A stretch of DNA of 50,919 bases, taken from assembly GCA_934378195.1 (NCBI GenBank), contig CAKRPO010000012.1:1-50919 (forward strand), read 5' to 3'. Below, piece by piece: positions 16,681-25,943 of the stretch. Each line of letters begins with the position of its first letter. Within the stretch, counting starts at the first letter, position 1. This stretch comes from an uncultured Blautia sp. (GTDB lineage Bacteria; Bacillota; Clostridia; Lachnospirales; Lachnospiraceae). The translations under genes were made by a program, and so were the position numbers. The notes below the pieces were generated by a model. It did no database searches and was not told where the DNA came from. It saw nothing but the letters and a program-made list of their open reading frames with translations.

Positions 16681-16862
16681 AAATTATTAAAGTTTGCTTT
16701 AGAGTCAACCGAACCCATAGAATGAAAGAATAGCGGGAAATCTTCTCCATACGACAGAAGAAGGATCCCGCTATTTTTCTATACATTTCATATCTGATGA
16801 ATCAAGAATTACTTATGTTTTACGCCCAGGGGGTGCAAGGGGACTGCATAAAGTCCCCTTAC
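16681..16862 (+). repeat. Direct repeat flanking the HEPN-MNT pair, copy 1
   Basis: About 180 bases are shared with 17671-17848, including AATGAAAGAATAGCGGGAAA, CTATACATTTCATATCTGAT and TTTTACGCCCAGGGG. Each copy carries two terminator-like hairpins: TAGCGGGA/TCCCGCTA followed by TTTTT, and AAGGGGACT/AGTCCCCTT. The end of copy 1 overlaps the stop codon of the HEPN gene. Confidence 0.85.
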
Positions 16863-17272
16863 ATAGTCCAATCATTTTCTGCCTCAGAAAGTTTGTTGTT
16901 CAAAGTTTTTTCAAGGGATGTAAAAGCTGGAAGGAAACTGTCGCGTATCAGCATGATCATTTCATCAATTTCTCCTTCATTATATATATGAACAGATGTA
17001 TTGCGTTTTTTCAGCATTAACAACCATACCTCAGGGTCATTTAAGAAGCCTACTTTATAAGCAAGCTGCAGTATTTCTCTTGGTGACCCGGTAGATGAAC
17101 CTTCTAGACCATGCATTTGCAGGATTGCCTGCAAAGCCTTCCAGGCAAGCTCAAAAGTCAGATTGAACTGTCCGATGATACCTGTTCTGTATATGTCGTT
17201 GCTTTCTGCAAGTTTAAAATCGGCAGATTTTAGTATAGACAGGCAGTTGGAAAAATTATCAAGCTTTTTCAT
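16859..17272 (-). CDS. HEPN toxin of an MNT/HEPN toxin-antitoxin pair (HI0074 family)
   Basis: This 137-residue helical protein belongs to the nucleotidyltransferase substrate-binding (HI0074/HEPN) family. KKRNTSVHIYNE contains the R-x4-H motif of HEPN ribonucleases. The family is known to act as an RNase toxin that is inhibited, by binding or nucleotide modification, by the MNT partner. It overlaps the MNT gene by 14 bases and is translated after it. The gene sits between two direct repeats, and its stop codon touches one of them. Confidence 0.88.
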   Translation of the reverse strand: MKKLDNFSNCLSILKSADFKLAESNDIYRTGIIGQFNLTFELAWKALQAILQMHGLEGSSTGSPREILQLAYKVGFLNDPEVWLLMLKKRNTSVHIYNEGEIDEMIMLIRDSFLPAFTSLEKTLNNKLSEAENDWTM

Positions 17273-17549
17273 AGATTATAACACCATCCTTTTCGATTTC
17301 CTTTTTTAACTCATCTGAAATTGTTTTATCTGCCTGTATAATATCAAACATTAAAAGAGAGTGTATTTTTTCTTTGACATCCCAATAGAAATTGTCAAAA
17401 TCTCCGCCGTATACAGCAATATCTATATCGCTTCTTTCTGTATTTGTGCCTCTTGCACGAGAACCAAATAAAATGATTTTTGAGATGGAATATTTCCGTG
17501 CAAATGCGGAAAGTTCTCTCAAAACTCGGTCCGGCAGGTTGTAGTTCAT
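17259..17549 (-). CDS. MNT-type minimal nucleotidyltransferase, antitoxin of the HEPN pair
   Basis: This 96-residue protein has the polymerase-beta-like signature GSRARGTNTERSDIDIAV, with the GS motif and DxD metal ligands. Such small enzymes neutralise the adjacent HEPN toxin by transferring AMP to it. The start at 17549 (MNYNLPDRV) has GGGAGG nine bases upstream. A longer frame reaching 17666 lacks a ribosome site. It is the first gene of the minus-strand pair. Confidence 0.88.
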   Translation of the reverse strand: MNYNLPDRVLRELSAFARKYSISKIILFGSRARGTNTERSDIDIAVYGGDFDNFYWDVKEKIHSLLMFDIIQADKTISDELKKEIEKDGVIIYEKA

Positions 17550-17670
17550 ATTTGATGACCTCCCTTTTGGATGTAAAGTGAAAATGTAGTCAGGAATTTT
17601 TTTTAGCATAACATATTGTGAAGGGACTTGTCCAGCCCTCGCCTGCTCCCTTTTTGGACACGCCAAAAAA

Positions 17671-17854
17671 GAAAATTGTTAAAGTTGGCTTTAAAGTTAA
17701 CGCGAATCCATAGAATGAAAGAATAGCGGGAAATCTTCCCCATACGACAGAAGAATCCCGCTATTTTTCTATACATTTCATATCTGATGAATCTACAATT
17801 TGTTTTTACGCCCAGGGGTTGCAAGGGGACTGGCTTTCGAAGTCCCCTTGTGGT
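17671..17854 (+). repeat. Direct repeat flanking the HEPN-MNT pair, copy 2
   Basis: It is the direct-orientation partner of 16681-16862, with clear base differences and a 3-base deletion, so it is not a very recent duplication. Its second hairpin (AAGGGGACT...AGTCCCCTT, 17823-17848) is followed by a T-run to 17861. The 140 bases after it hold a small GGGTCCAAGGGC/GCCCTTGAC hairpin and nothing else that I recognise. Confidence 0.85.
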
Positions 17855-17996
17855 TTTTTTTGCATTTCAATGCATAATCCCGGGTCCAAGGGCAGCGCCC
17901 TTGACGTAATCCTATATTCCAATATAGAACAAAGCTTCCAGGTTACACGTCTAAAAAACAAATTCTAATATAAAAATGTCAATATACATTGACGGG

Positions 17997-18671
17997 TTAC
18001 AGGGAAGTACCCAGTGCCGCTTTCTTGACCTGTGCCAGTGCTTTGGATACCGCCGGAATAGAAATCACGATCACAGTGATAATTCCCTCAGCAAGCAGAT
18101 AGCTGTAGTTATATACGATCGGGTAGATTGCAGTCAGTGATTTCGGGAAGTTATCCGGCATGTAGCTCATCCAGTACAGATATCCGCCAAGTGCGTGGAA
18201 CGCGCCTCTTGCGATAACCGCCACAATGTATCCCTTAAGCAGCCCATGGCTCTGTTTTGCAAAGAATCCGGCAACGCCAAGTGCCGCGAATGCAAGAATA
18301 TAATCACAGCATACTTGGAAGAAGGAAAGTACATATGGTTCCTGGATAAACTGCAGGATTCCATAAGCAAGACCAACAGTAATGCCGGTTCCAACACCAT
18401 ACCAGTTAGCAACCAGTACGATAAAAAGCATACTGCAAAGAGTAACACTTCCGCCCCATGGCAGAGTAAAAATCTTCAGATAAGAAGTAACAAAAGCAAG
18501 CGCCATTGCTACAGCACAGAATACAAGCTGTCTTGTAGTCAGTTTGTGCTTTTCGGAATGCTTGCCTGCAAAATAGATTGCAGCCAGGAACAAAACAATT
18601 CCTGCGATGATCGCGATGGCATATCCGGCTGTTGTCAGGCCACCTTCGCTTGTAACCATAAAGTTAAACAT
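17997..18671 (-). CDS. thiT: Thiamine ECF transporter S component ThiT
   Basis: This 224-residue membrane protein has about six helices. The central part AVAMALAFVTSYLKIFTLPWGGSVTLCSMLFIVL and the later QEPYVLSFFQVCCDYILAFAALG are typical of ThiT, which binds thiamine with high affinity and uses a shared ECF module. The start at 18671 has GGGAGG nine bases upstream; an upstream in-frame ATG at 18725 lacks one. The TPP riboswitch in its leader fits the assignment and predicts repression when thiamine pyrophosphate is plentiful. Confidence 0.95.
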   Translation of the reverse strand: MFNFMVTSEGGLTTAGYAIAIIAGIVLFLAAIYFAGKHSEKHKLTTRQLVFCAVAMALAFVTSYLKIFTLPWGGSVTLCSMLFIVLVANWYGVGTGITVGLAYGILQFIQEPYVLSFFQVCCDYILAFAALGVAGFFAKQSHGLLKGYIVAVIARGAFHALGGYLYWMSYMPDNFPKSLTAIYPIVYNYSYLLAEGIITVIVISIPAVSKALAQVKKAALGTSL

Positions 18672-18730
18672 AAAATAAGACCTCCCTCGTCTTCGATTGA
18701 AAACAAAGGAGATCATAAATCTCATCTAAC

Positions 18731-18815
18731 GCATCCCTACGCTGGCATTATCCAAATCAGGTTATGGGTCGAAGTTGTAAACTTCCTCTCAGCCTGTTGT
18801 ACAAGCTCCCCCTGT
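18731..18815 (-). promoter_or_regulatory. TPP riboswitch (THI element) upstream of thiT
   Basis: On the minus strand the leader contains ACAGGCTGAGAGGAAG and later ACCTGATTTGGATAATGCCA followed by GCGTAGGGA. These are the conserved pyrimidine- and pyrophosphate-sensing arms of the thiamine pyrophosphate aptamer. An outer GGGGGAGC/GCATCCC-type closing stem is present. It lies about 60 bases before the thiT start. Confidence 0.96.
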
Positions 18816-18915
18816 TATCAATCCATATAAGTTAAATGATCGCTGCTGTTCATAGAGCACATTTTAGTAAGCTCCTGTGAACTACAACAAATTGTCTGAA
18901 TTTCCAGACAAGCTC

Positions 18916-18944
18916 ATTATAAACAAATGCCGAGACAACGTCAA
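18916..18944 (-). promoter_or_regulatory. Promoter of thiT
   Basis: On the minus strand, TTGACG and TATAAT are separated by 17 bases, about 100 bases upstream of the riboswitch. Confidence 0.8.
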
Positions 18945-19061
18945 GAGTGCGTAAGCCATCACCAGTCCACGCCAATTTTTTTAACATTAGAATGCTGTAG
19001 ATATTTTTATGAAAATAAAGTATAATGTGAAAAAGTTTTTGACTTTAAACCCTAAAAGTGC

Positions 19062-19152
19062 TTGTGTTTATAGGTTACTATGAGCTATACTATTATAGTA
19101 TCTGTCCGGGAATCAGGCTGTTGTAGACGACATGAGCAGCATGTATCCCGGA
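19062..19152 (+). promoter_or_regulatory. Possible promoter and leader hairpin of the alanine symporter gene
   Basis: TTGTGT and TATACT (19086-19091) are 18 bases apart. They are followed by a TCCGGGA/TCCCGGA hairpin at 19105-19152 in the leader. I do not recognise a riboswitch class. Confidence 0.35.
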
Positions 19153-19181
19153 TGTTGTGAGTATGGAAGAGGGTTTAAAGT

Positions 19182-20573
19182 ATGATAGTTACTCTGATTG
19201 AGAAAGTATATAGTTTTCTGTGGGGAGATCTGTTGCGGATTCCGCTGCCGGGCGGCAGTACGCTGGGAATTTCGCTGTTGATCATCCTGCTGATCCCGAC
19301 AGGAATCTACTTTACGATTCGGACGCGTTTCCTGCCGATTCGTCTGTTTCCGGATATGGTAGGGGCACTGATTGAGAAAAAGAAAGATAAGAACAGTCTG
19401 TCTTCTTTCCAGACGCTGATCGTATCGACAGCAACGAGAGTTGGCATGGGAAATCTGGTCGGTGTTGTTGCGGCAATCTCAGCAGGCGGAGCAGGAGCGG
19501 TATTCTGGATGTGGATTACAGCATTGATCGGTTCATCTACCGCATTTATTGAGGCGACACTGGCACAGCTTTATAAAGAAAAGGATCCGCTGTATGGAGG
19601 ATACCGTGGTGGTCCGGCATATTATATTCATGCATATGTTGAAGAAAAACAGCACAAAAAAAGAAATAAAGTCGTGATTTCTGTATTATTTGCGATTTCC
19701 GGTCTGATCTGCTGGTGCGGTATCAGCCAGGTGATCAGCAATTCTGTTGTTTCTTCATTTAAAAATGCATTTTCCATTCCACCGATCTATATGACAGTCG
19801 TGCTGGTAGCAGTTGCAGCAGTGATCGTGCTCCGTAAGGATGCGACAGTCAAAGTTTTGGATATGATCGTGCCGATTATGGCGGTGCTTTATTTTGCAAT
19901 TACAATTTTGATCATTGTGATGAACATTGGAAGTCTTCCGGGGGTATTTGCAAGAATTTTCAAGGAAGCCTTTGGAATTCGTCAGGCGGCAGCCGGTGGT
20001 TTTGGTGCCGTATTGATGAATGGAGTCAAGAGAGGATTGTTTTCCAATGAAGCAGGTTCCGGATCTGCACCGTGTGCGGCAGCGGCAGCGGAATGTGATC
20101 AGCCGGTCAAGGCAGGTCTTGTACAGGCACTTGGCGTTTTTATTGATACGATCGTAATCTGCAGTTGTACGGCAATGATCATGCTCCTTGCACCAGAAGA
20201 AAAAGTTGCAGGTCTTTCCGGGATGGATCTTTTACAGACGGCGATGGAACATCACCTCGGAAGATTTGGTGTGATTTTTATTGCGGTAACATTGTTTTTG
20301 TTCAGCTTTTCCACGTTCCTTGGCATTCTGTTTTATGCAAGAAGCAATGTGGCATATCTCTTTGGAGATAACTGGGTATCCCAGACCGTATACAAGATAG
20401 TGGCGCTGGTGATGTTGTTTATCGGTGGACTTGCGGCATATACCTTTGTGTGGGATCTGGGAGATGTTGGCATTGGTCTGATGACAATCTTTAACATCAT
20501 TATTCTGTATCCGCAGGGTGAGAAGGCCTTGAAAGAACTCAAAAAATACGAAGAAAATAAAAAGAAAAAATAA
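19182..20573 (+). CDS. Sodium:alanine symporter family protein (AGCS)
   Basis: This 463-residue transporter has about ten hydrophobic segments. Characteristic stretches are ATRVGMGNLVGVVAAISAGGAGAVFWMW near the N-terminus, YRGGPAYYI, and GVKRGLFSNEAGSGSAP in the middle, all family signatures of alanine/glycine:cation symporters. It would import small amino acids with sodium. GGAAGAGGG lies before the ATG. A terminator at 20588-20627 closes the gene, which appears to be alone. The exact substrate cannot be read from the sequence. Confidence 0.95.
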   Translation: MIVTLIEKVYSFLWGDLLRIPLPGGSTLGISLLIILLIPTGIYFTIRTRFLPIRLFPDMVGALIEKKKDKNSLSSFQTLIVSTATRVGMGNLVGVVAAISAGGAGAVFWMWITALIGSSTAFIEATLAQLYKEKDPLYGGYRGGPAYYIHAYVEEKQHKKRNKVVISVLFAISGLICWCGISQVISNSVVSSFKNAFSIPPIYMTVVLVAVAAVIVLRKDATVKVLDMIVPIMAVLYFAITILIIVMNIGSLPGVFARIFKEAFGIRQAAAGGFGAVLMNGVKRGLFSNEAGSGSAPCAAAAAECDQPVKAGLVQALGVFIDTIVICSCTAMIMLLAPEEKVAGLSGMDLLQTAMEHHLGRFGVIFIAVTLFLFSFSTFLGILFYARSNVAYLFGDNWVSQTVYKIVALVMLFIGGLAAYTFVWDLGDVGIGLMTIFNIIILYPQGEKALKELKKYEENKKKK

Positions 20574-20587
20574 TATAATATCAAAAT

Positions 20588-20627
20588 AAAAAAGTCTTTT
20601 GGAGTGAAAATTCCGGGAGACTTTTTT
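20588..20627 (+). terminator. Intrinsic terminator after the symporter gene
   Basis: AAAAAAGTCT pairs with AGACTTTTTT around a 20-base loop that can itself pair in part. Confidence 0.85.
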
Positions 20628-20631
20628 GTGT

Positions 20632-20660
20632 AATAGGAAATTACTCTGTAATGTTCCTAT
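20632..20660. repeat. 29-bp dispersed palindrome, copy 1
   Basis: AATAGGAAATTACTCTGTAA followed by TGTTCCTAT forms an imperfect hairpin. A copy with one base changed lies at 47740-47769. Both follow a terminator. Confidence 0.6.
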
Positions 20661-20799
20661 AACGCAAAAAACAGAACAAATATGTAATATTCCTGATGTA
20701 TAGTGAAGTTACAAAAATAAATTCCAGTAGCTGATGGGACCGGTACTTGTTATAATGACATCAGCAGTGGGAAGCTTCTGTTTCAGGAAAGAGAGGAAT

Positions 20800-21519
20800 A
20801 TGAGGATGAAAGATGGAAAGAAAAAACATTTGAAACTGTGGCTGTTACTGGCACTCCTGGTTGTGGGCAGTTTTGTGATGACAAATACGAAAGCGACAAC
20901 GGTCCAGGCGGCAACATCACGGACTATCAGGACAAATGGCAGAACTTATCTGGAATGGCATAACCAGTACTATAATACGGTATTGTATCAGCGAGTGTAC
21001 GGAGGTTACAGACAGGTTGCAAGATCATCAGGTTATCTCCAGTACAGATTCTCTTATGGAAATAAACTGTATTTTTCCGCCGGTGGTGAAGGAAGAAGAT
21101 GCCTTACCTATACGTATACTGTAGGAAAGAAAAGCTTCAGCCTCAGAAGCATCAATATGATGCTGACACAACGCTATGGAAGATATGCCGTCGGATATAT
21201 TACGCAGGCGGGTGATCCATCACCATCCTCCCTGTGCTGCTATGATCTTGCACGTAGAAGAGTAACAAGGCTCGGAAGAGGATGTGACATTAAATTTATC
21301 GGTAACAAGATCTATTATGCTCATGTATACAACAGGAATACGATGCAGGTGATCCGACGTAATGCAAACGGAACTGGAAGAAGAGTCATCAAGACGATCA
21401 GTGCAGGAAGAAACTATACAATGACGTATATGTGGGTAGACAGTGCTCATAAAGTAAGATATTATGCTTACCCGAGTTCGGGCTATGGAGCATGGAAACT
21501 GAGAACAGTGAGATTCTAA
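20800..21519 (+). CDS. Secreted protein of unknown function, possible DUF5050-like beta repeats
   Basis: This 239-residue protein has a clear signal peptide: positively charged start (MRMKDGKKKH), hydrophobic core LWLLLALLVVGSFVM, and likely cleavage after VQAA. The mature part is rich in Tyr, Arg and Gly. Segments such as NKLYFSAGGE and NKIYYAHVYNRNTMQVIRRN resemble repeats of DUF5050-type beta-propeller proteins, though only a few would fit. AGAGAGGA precedes the ATG at 20800. I do not recognise the function. It stands alone between two intergenic regions. Confidence 0.75.
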   Translation: MRMKDGKKKHLKLWLLLALLVVGSFVMTNTKATTVQAATSRTIRTNGRTYLEWHNQYYNTVLYQRVYGGYRQVARSSGYLQYRFSYGNKLYFSAGGEGRRCLTYTYTVGKKSFSLRSINMMLTQRYGRYAVGYITQAGDPSPSSLCCYDLARRRVTRLGRGCDIKFIGNKIYYAHVYNRNTMQVIRRNANGTGRRVIKTISAGRNYTMTYMWVDSAHKVRYYAYPSSGYGAWKLRTVRF

Positions 21520-21538
21520 AAATTCATATGTACGCACA

Positions 21539-21575
21539 GGAGCCTGACTTTTCGAAGCCGGGTTCTTGATTTTGA
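21539..21575 (+). terminator. Possible terminator after the secreted-protein gene
   Basis: AGGAGCCTGACTT and AAGCCGGGTTCTT pair around TTCG with some wobble, followed by GATTTTGA. The T-run is weak. Confidence 0.45.
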
Positions 21576-21676
21576 CAAGAGAATGCATTTATGATCCGCA
21601 ACAGTTTCATTGGTTTTTGAACGGAAAAATGGTATAATTTTCTCATCAAAACTGGAAATAGAAGAGAGGATTATAT

Positions 21677-23035
21677 ATGGCGTCGACATTCGAAAAAATG
21701 ATACAGGATTTCAGCAAAAAAGATACCACCAGAATTCTGGAAGACTGCATGAAAATGGATGCAAAAAAAATGAAAAAAATCCCGCTTAGATATCGTCTGA
21801 TCGCGTTGGGATTTGTTTCACATATGTCGCTGGAACAACTGGAAAATAAGTTAAAAGAAAACGACTGTGAGCAGCTGTATGCCAGGAATTTCACAGAAGC
21901 CAGCCTGATTTATGCATTTTATAATGGTCTTTCCTATTCACAGTGGGTACAGCTGGAAACACTCAGCAGAAAAAAACTGATAGAAGAAAAGAAAGATCTC
22001 TGGTTTAAAGAATCTAATGTGACCTATGGAGAACTGTTGGAATATATAAAGACAAATTCGGAAATTCAGGAAAAAGAAATGAAAACACAGAAGGTTACGA
22101 GACTGTTGGAGGAACAGATCAAGAGCCAGGGCTCGCTGGATATGTTTCTTGATTTTATGGAAAGAAATCAGCAGGATTTTCGAATCGTAAGAGAAAAAAC
22201 ACGATACTATTTCTGTAAATATCTCAGTTATTATATTGAAGAAAAAATTGAAAATTATCTTCTGGCACGAAAAAAACGGTTTGGAGTGGAACAGGCAGCT
22301 GCGGAATTAAATGTTCTGAAATGTGCGGCAAAACTTCGCCAGAAATTCAATAACGATGATGAAATTCGCGAGATGCTGAAAGAATGTGGGATTTCTTTTG
22401 GAAATATTTACGATGCATTTAACTATTATTATTTTGAATATATTTCATCTGATTGGATGGAGATTCAGATGGAATATTATGGTTCAAATCTGGATGATTT
22501 AAGTAAGAAGGAAAAGGCAAAACTCGCACAGGCGATCCGAGCATATAAGAATGGCTGGGAGCAGCTTTCAGATGAAGAAGTAATACAGCGTAAACTTCAG
22601 GAAATGGAAGAAGAGGAACGAAGACTTGATGAAGAACATACACTGACAAAGGATGAATCTTCAAATAAAAAATATCATAAGAGCCGCGCAGGAGAAAAAT
22701 CTGTGCGTAATTATATCAGGGGAACCGTAGATATAGACCGTACGACCCTGATCTGCTATCTTCTGTTTCTGGGGCAGGATTCTCTGAGACACCGGGAATG
22801 GGTGCTTACAGAAAAAAGACTGAATGAAATACTGGGAGAATGTGGGTATGCCATTCTCAGGAAAGAAAATGAATTCGACTGGTTTGTGATACAATACCTG
22901 GAAGCAGATGACAAAGTAGAATTTCTTATGGACAGTGTTACCAGTGCTGCTATGGAAGAGAAGAATTTTTATCTGTATCACATGTATCAGGGGGCAATCA
23001 GTGAAAACGACAAGCTGAAAGAACTGTTGCACTAA
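21677..23035 (+). CDS. Unknown cytoplasmic helical protein linked to a kinase operon
   Basis: This 452-residue protein has no signal peptide or membrane segment. It is lysine/glutamate-rich and mostly helical, with a strongly charged stretch near residues 300-325 (QRKLQEMEEEERRLDEEH) that could form a coiled coil. I recognise no domain. GAGAGGA precedes the ATG. The kinase gene begins 19 bases after its stop, so the two are probably co-transcribed. A substrate, adaptor or regulator of the kinase is a reasonable guess from position only. Confidence 0.75.
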   Translation: MASTFEKMIQDFSKKDTTRILEDCMKMDAKKMKKIPLRYRLIALGFVSHMSLEQLENKLKENDCEQLYARNFTEASLIYAFYNGLSYSQWVQLETLSRKKLIEEKKDLWFKESNVTYGELLEYIKTNSEIQEKEMKTQKVTRLLEEQIKSQGSLDMFLDFMERNQQDFRIVREKTRYYFCKYLSYYIEEKIENYLLARKKRFGVEQAAAELNVLKCAAKLRQKFNNDDEIREMLKECGISFGNIYDAFNYYYFEYISSDWMEIQMEYYGSNLDDLSKKEKAKLAQAIRAYKNGWEQLSDEEVIQRKLQEMEEEERRLDEEHTLTKDESSNKKYHKSRAGEKSVRNYIRGTVDIDRTTLICYLLFLGQDSLRHREWVLTEKRLNEILGECGYAILRKENEFDWFVIQYLEADDKVEFLMDSVTSAAMEEKNFYLYHMYQGAISENDKLKELLH

Positions 23036-23054
23036 AAGCTAAGGGAAAGATGCG

Positions 23055-25943
23055 ATGGAAAAGAAAGAAATAACAATGCGAGATATTTTTCTGCAGGAGA
23101 ATACCATTCTGGACCACAGATATCAGATCCTTCGTGTATTGGGGAGAGGTGGTTTTGGCATTACTTATGAAGCGGTAAATACAAAAGTAAACCGACGGGT
23201 TGCCATTAAAGAATTCTACAGTGGAGAATATATGGGACGTGAAAACAATACTGTTGTTCTTACTGACAGAGAGAAGCAGGAAATATTTGAAACTGCAAAA
23301 AAGAAATTTATGCGGGAAGCAAGACTTCTTGGAGATGTATCGAAAGAACCTGGGGTAGTTCAGGTTCTGGATTATTTTGAAGAAAACAATACCGCATATA
23401 TCGTTATGGATTATATACCGGGATGCAGCCTGGGAGAGTATTTTCGAAAAAAAGGCAAAATAGAACCCAGGCAGATGTTTCGAATCGTTTTTTCATTGAT
23501 GCAGACGCTGAATAAGATACATGGATATGGTGTGATTCACAGAGATATCAGCCCGGAGAATATCAAATTTACGGATGACAGAGAAAAGGAAGTCCGACTG
23601 ATCGACTTTGGATCAGCGCGCGACATGATAGACAAAGCACATACGGTAGAACTGACTGAAGGATATGCACCGCTGGAACAATATTCCGGTTATGAGCAGG
23701 GACCATGGAGTGATATATATTCTCTGTGTGCAGTAATATACCAGGGAATTACGGGGCAAAAACCGCAGAGTTCGATTCTGAGAGCTGCACATGATGACCT
23801 TTTGATGCCTTCCGAACTTGGGATAGCGATTGATGCGCGATTAGAAAAAATATTAAAAAAGGGCTTGAATATCAGAAAAGAGAAGCGTTATCAGAATGTT
23901 GCAGAAATGCTGGCAGAACTGGAACCGTTGATTGCTCCTCCCCAGAAGAAAAAACACAGTAAAAAAGAAAATGTATTCCTTGCGGCCAGCAGCGTAGTAT
24001 TTGCCCTTGCAATTGGTGCTGCGGTGGGATGGAACTATTATCAGGGGCATCAGGCATATTTTAAATTTCATGGAAAACGCACAGAAACAATTCTGCTGGT
24101 TCCTTACGATGACATGGGAAGCCAGGATTACAAAAAAGATACGGAAACCATCCGGAAACGTCTGGATTATATCGCAGGAGAGGAAGGATATATTCTGAAA
24201 GAGAAAGAAGACGGGCTGGAAGTAACCATGCCGCTGGAATTTTTTCAGGATAATGCTCCGGAATATAAAGATCTTGATTATGACATATCCAAAACAGTCA
24301 GACGATATCTTGCAGAGCCGCAGAGGCTGGCAATCTCGCTCGTAGGAGAGTCAGAGAGTGGAGAAAGCAAAGGAGAATATTGGAGAATTGAACGGGATGA
24401 CATTGTTTCCGTAAAAAGAAAAGATGGAAAAATGCCTGTAGATGGTAAAATGCCGGAAGAGTACACCGTGGATTCGGATACAGAGTATGATTCTTATCTG
24501 GAAATTAAAATCACAGAAGATGCTGCCAGAAAAATACAGCAGAAGGCAGCACAGGAATTGAAAGAGATGGAGGGATGGAATCTATACACGATACTTATTA
24601 CGGATCCAGGTGATGTGAACCGTTCCAAACTGCAGATAGATACAGATTTTGACGGGGACTGGACGACTTATTATATGGAGTGCAACAAAAGTCAGAAATG
24701 GTGGAAGGCATTATTTAAAACTCCGGAGTTGAGTGAGGCATTTCAGATTGAACCGGAAATCCCTGTTGACTGGGAAGAGAAAAACGGAATGTGGGGAAAA
24801 TATCAATGTCTGGAAGCAGAGATTCAGGAACCGTCTGTGACAACAAAATATGAGGTATGGCTGAGTGGTTATGGTGACGAAGAACTGCGGGAGGGGTCCG
24901 GAGAATGGACGGAGGTTATGTATGACCTGAAAAAGAAACTGGATGTTCTGGAAATCCCTTATGCGATCGGTCTGTCTCCGGATAAAGGCAAAAAGATTAT
25001 GATCAAAACTGCGCAGAAGGACAGTAATATTTTTCTGAGAAAAGCGATGCTGGGAGGAGGATTTCTGGCCCTTTCGGCAGAAAATTCAGAAATTGCACCA
25101 TTAAATTATATAAATGGAAAACTGGATCTTTCTGAAACAGCATCTGGACTTCGGTTTACGACCGAAAGTGACACACAGAAAAAAAAGCTGCAGGAATGGC
25201 TGAAGCAGGTGTTGGATTCGGGAGAATCAAAAGTATATCTCTGGCTGAATGGCTATCGCATAGCCTGGACCGAGGTGGAATCGGCTGATCTGACTGATCT
25301 GGAATTTTCTGACAGCTGTCTGGAGGCGGGGAAAACTTTTGAAGAGGGTGAACTGCCATTTCTGAAATTTGTCTGTGAAGTATATAATGTTGCGGACAAT
25401 AAGGGATATTCTTATGACAGTTATGCGTATTCAAAAGAACAGTACAGTGCAGAAAAACAGAAGGTTACAGCAGATGCGGCTGTACAAAATGATACATGGA
25501 TGCCGGAAACAGAAGAATTTGAGGAGGCAGAAAAAATTGTAAAAAAGATTCGCCCGGATGCATCACTGCATGAAGCAAGGACCAGTGTGGATTCTCTGAA
25601 TCTGTATATTCATTTAAAATATGATCTCAGAAAAGCATATGCGAACAAAATGGTCTCAGATATAGAGGAGCTGTTGAGTGAGGGAACAGATGTGTTAAAG
25701 AAATATGCAAAAATATATATTGTTCCGGACGATAAAGAAACAGGTTCTTATATTTACCTTAAAAAGAATCAGGAAGATGGAAAATGGACATTACAATATG
25801 TATACGAATCTTCTGAAAATAAGGATGAGCTGCAGGTCAGAGAATCAATCAGAAACAGTACAGTGCTGAAGCCGTATCTTACAGAAGACTCGCTGAAAGA
25901 AGACATGGGATGGTGGTGGTTTAATTATGACTTCCTGCGATGA
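23055..25943 (+). CDS. Transmembrane serine/threonine protein kinase with SecD-like extracellular part
   Basis: The 962 residues begin with a Hanks-type kinase domain: glycine loop LGRGGFG (29-35), VAIK with Lys52, HRDISPEN with Asp164, DFG (184-186), and EGYAPLEQY as the activation/P+1 segment. A basic stretch precedes one membrane helix at about 307-327, so the remaining 630 residues should be outside the cell. Just after the helix, TETIRKRLDYIAGEEGYILK, LEVTMPLE and later YLEIKITEDAARKIQQ resemble the SecD head (P1) domain. No PASTA repeats are present. All catalytic residues are intact. The next gene overlaps its end by 17 bases. Confidence 0.93.
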   Translation: MEKKEITMRDIFLQENTILDHRYQILRVLGRGGFGITYEAVNTKVNRRVAIKEFYSGEYMGRENNTVVLTDREKQEIFETAKKKFMREARLLGDVSKEPGVVQVLDYFEENNTAYIVMDYIPGCSLGEYFRKKGKIEPRQMFRIVFSLMQTLNKIHGYGVIHRDISPENIKFTDDREKEVRLIDFGSARDMIDKAHTVELTEGYAPLEQYSGYEQGPWSDIYSLCAVIYQGITGQKPQSSILRAAHDDLLMPSELGIAIDARLEKILKKGLNIRKEKRYQNVAEMLAELEPLIAPPQKKKHSKKENVFLAASSVVFALAIGAAVGWNYYQGHQAYFKFHGKRTETILLVPYDDMGSQDYKKDTETIRKRLDYIAGEEGYILKEKEDGLEVTMPLEFFQDNAPEYKDLDYDISKTVRRYLAEPQRLAISLVGESESGESKGEYWRIERDDIVSVKRKDGKMPVDGKMPEEYTVDSDTEYDSYLEIKITEDAARKIQQKAAQELKEMEGWNLYTILITDPGDVNRSKLQIDTDFDGDWTTYYMECNKSQKWWKALFKTPELSEAFQIEPEIPVDWEEKNGMWGKYQCLEAEIQEPSVTTKYEVWLSGYGDEELREGSGEWTEVMYDLKKKLDVLEIPYAIGLSPDKGKKIMIKTAQKDSNIFLRKAMLGGGFLALSAENSEIAPLNYINGKLDLSETASGLRFTTESDTQKKKLQEWLKQVLDSGESKVYLWLNGYRIAWTEVESADLTDLEFSDSCLEAGKTFEEGELPFLKFVCEVYNVADNKGYSYDSYAYSKEQYSAEKQKVTADAAVQNDTWMPETEEFEEAEKIVKKIRPDASLHEARTSVDSLNLYIHLKYDLRKAYANKMVSDIEELLSEGTDVLKKYAKIYIVPDDKETGSYIYLKKNQEDGKWTLQYVYESSENKDELQVRESIRNSTVLKPYLTEDSLKEDMGWWWFNYDFLR

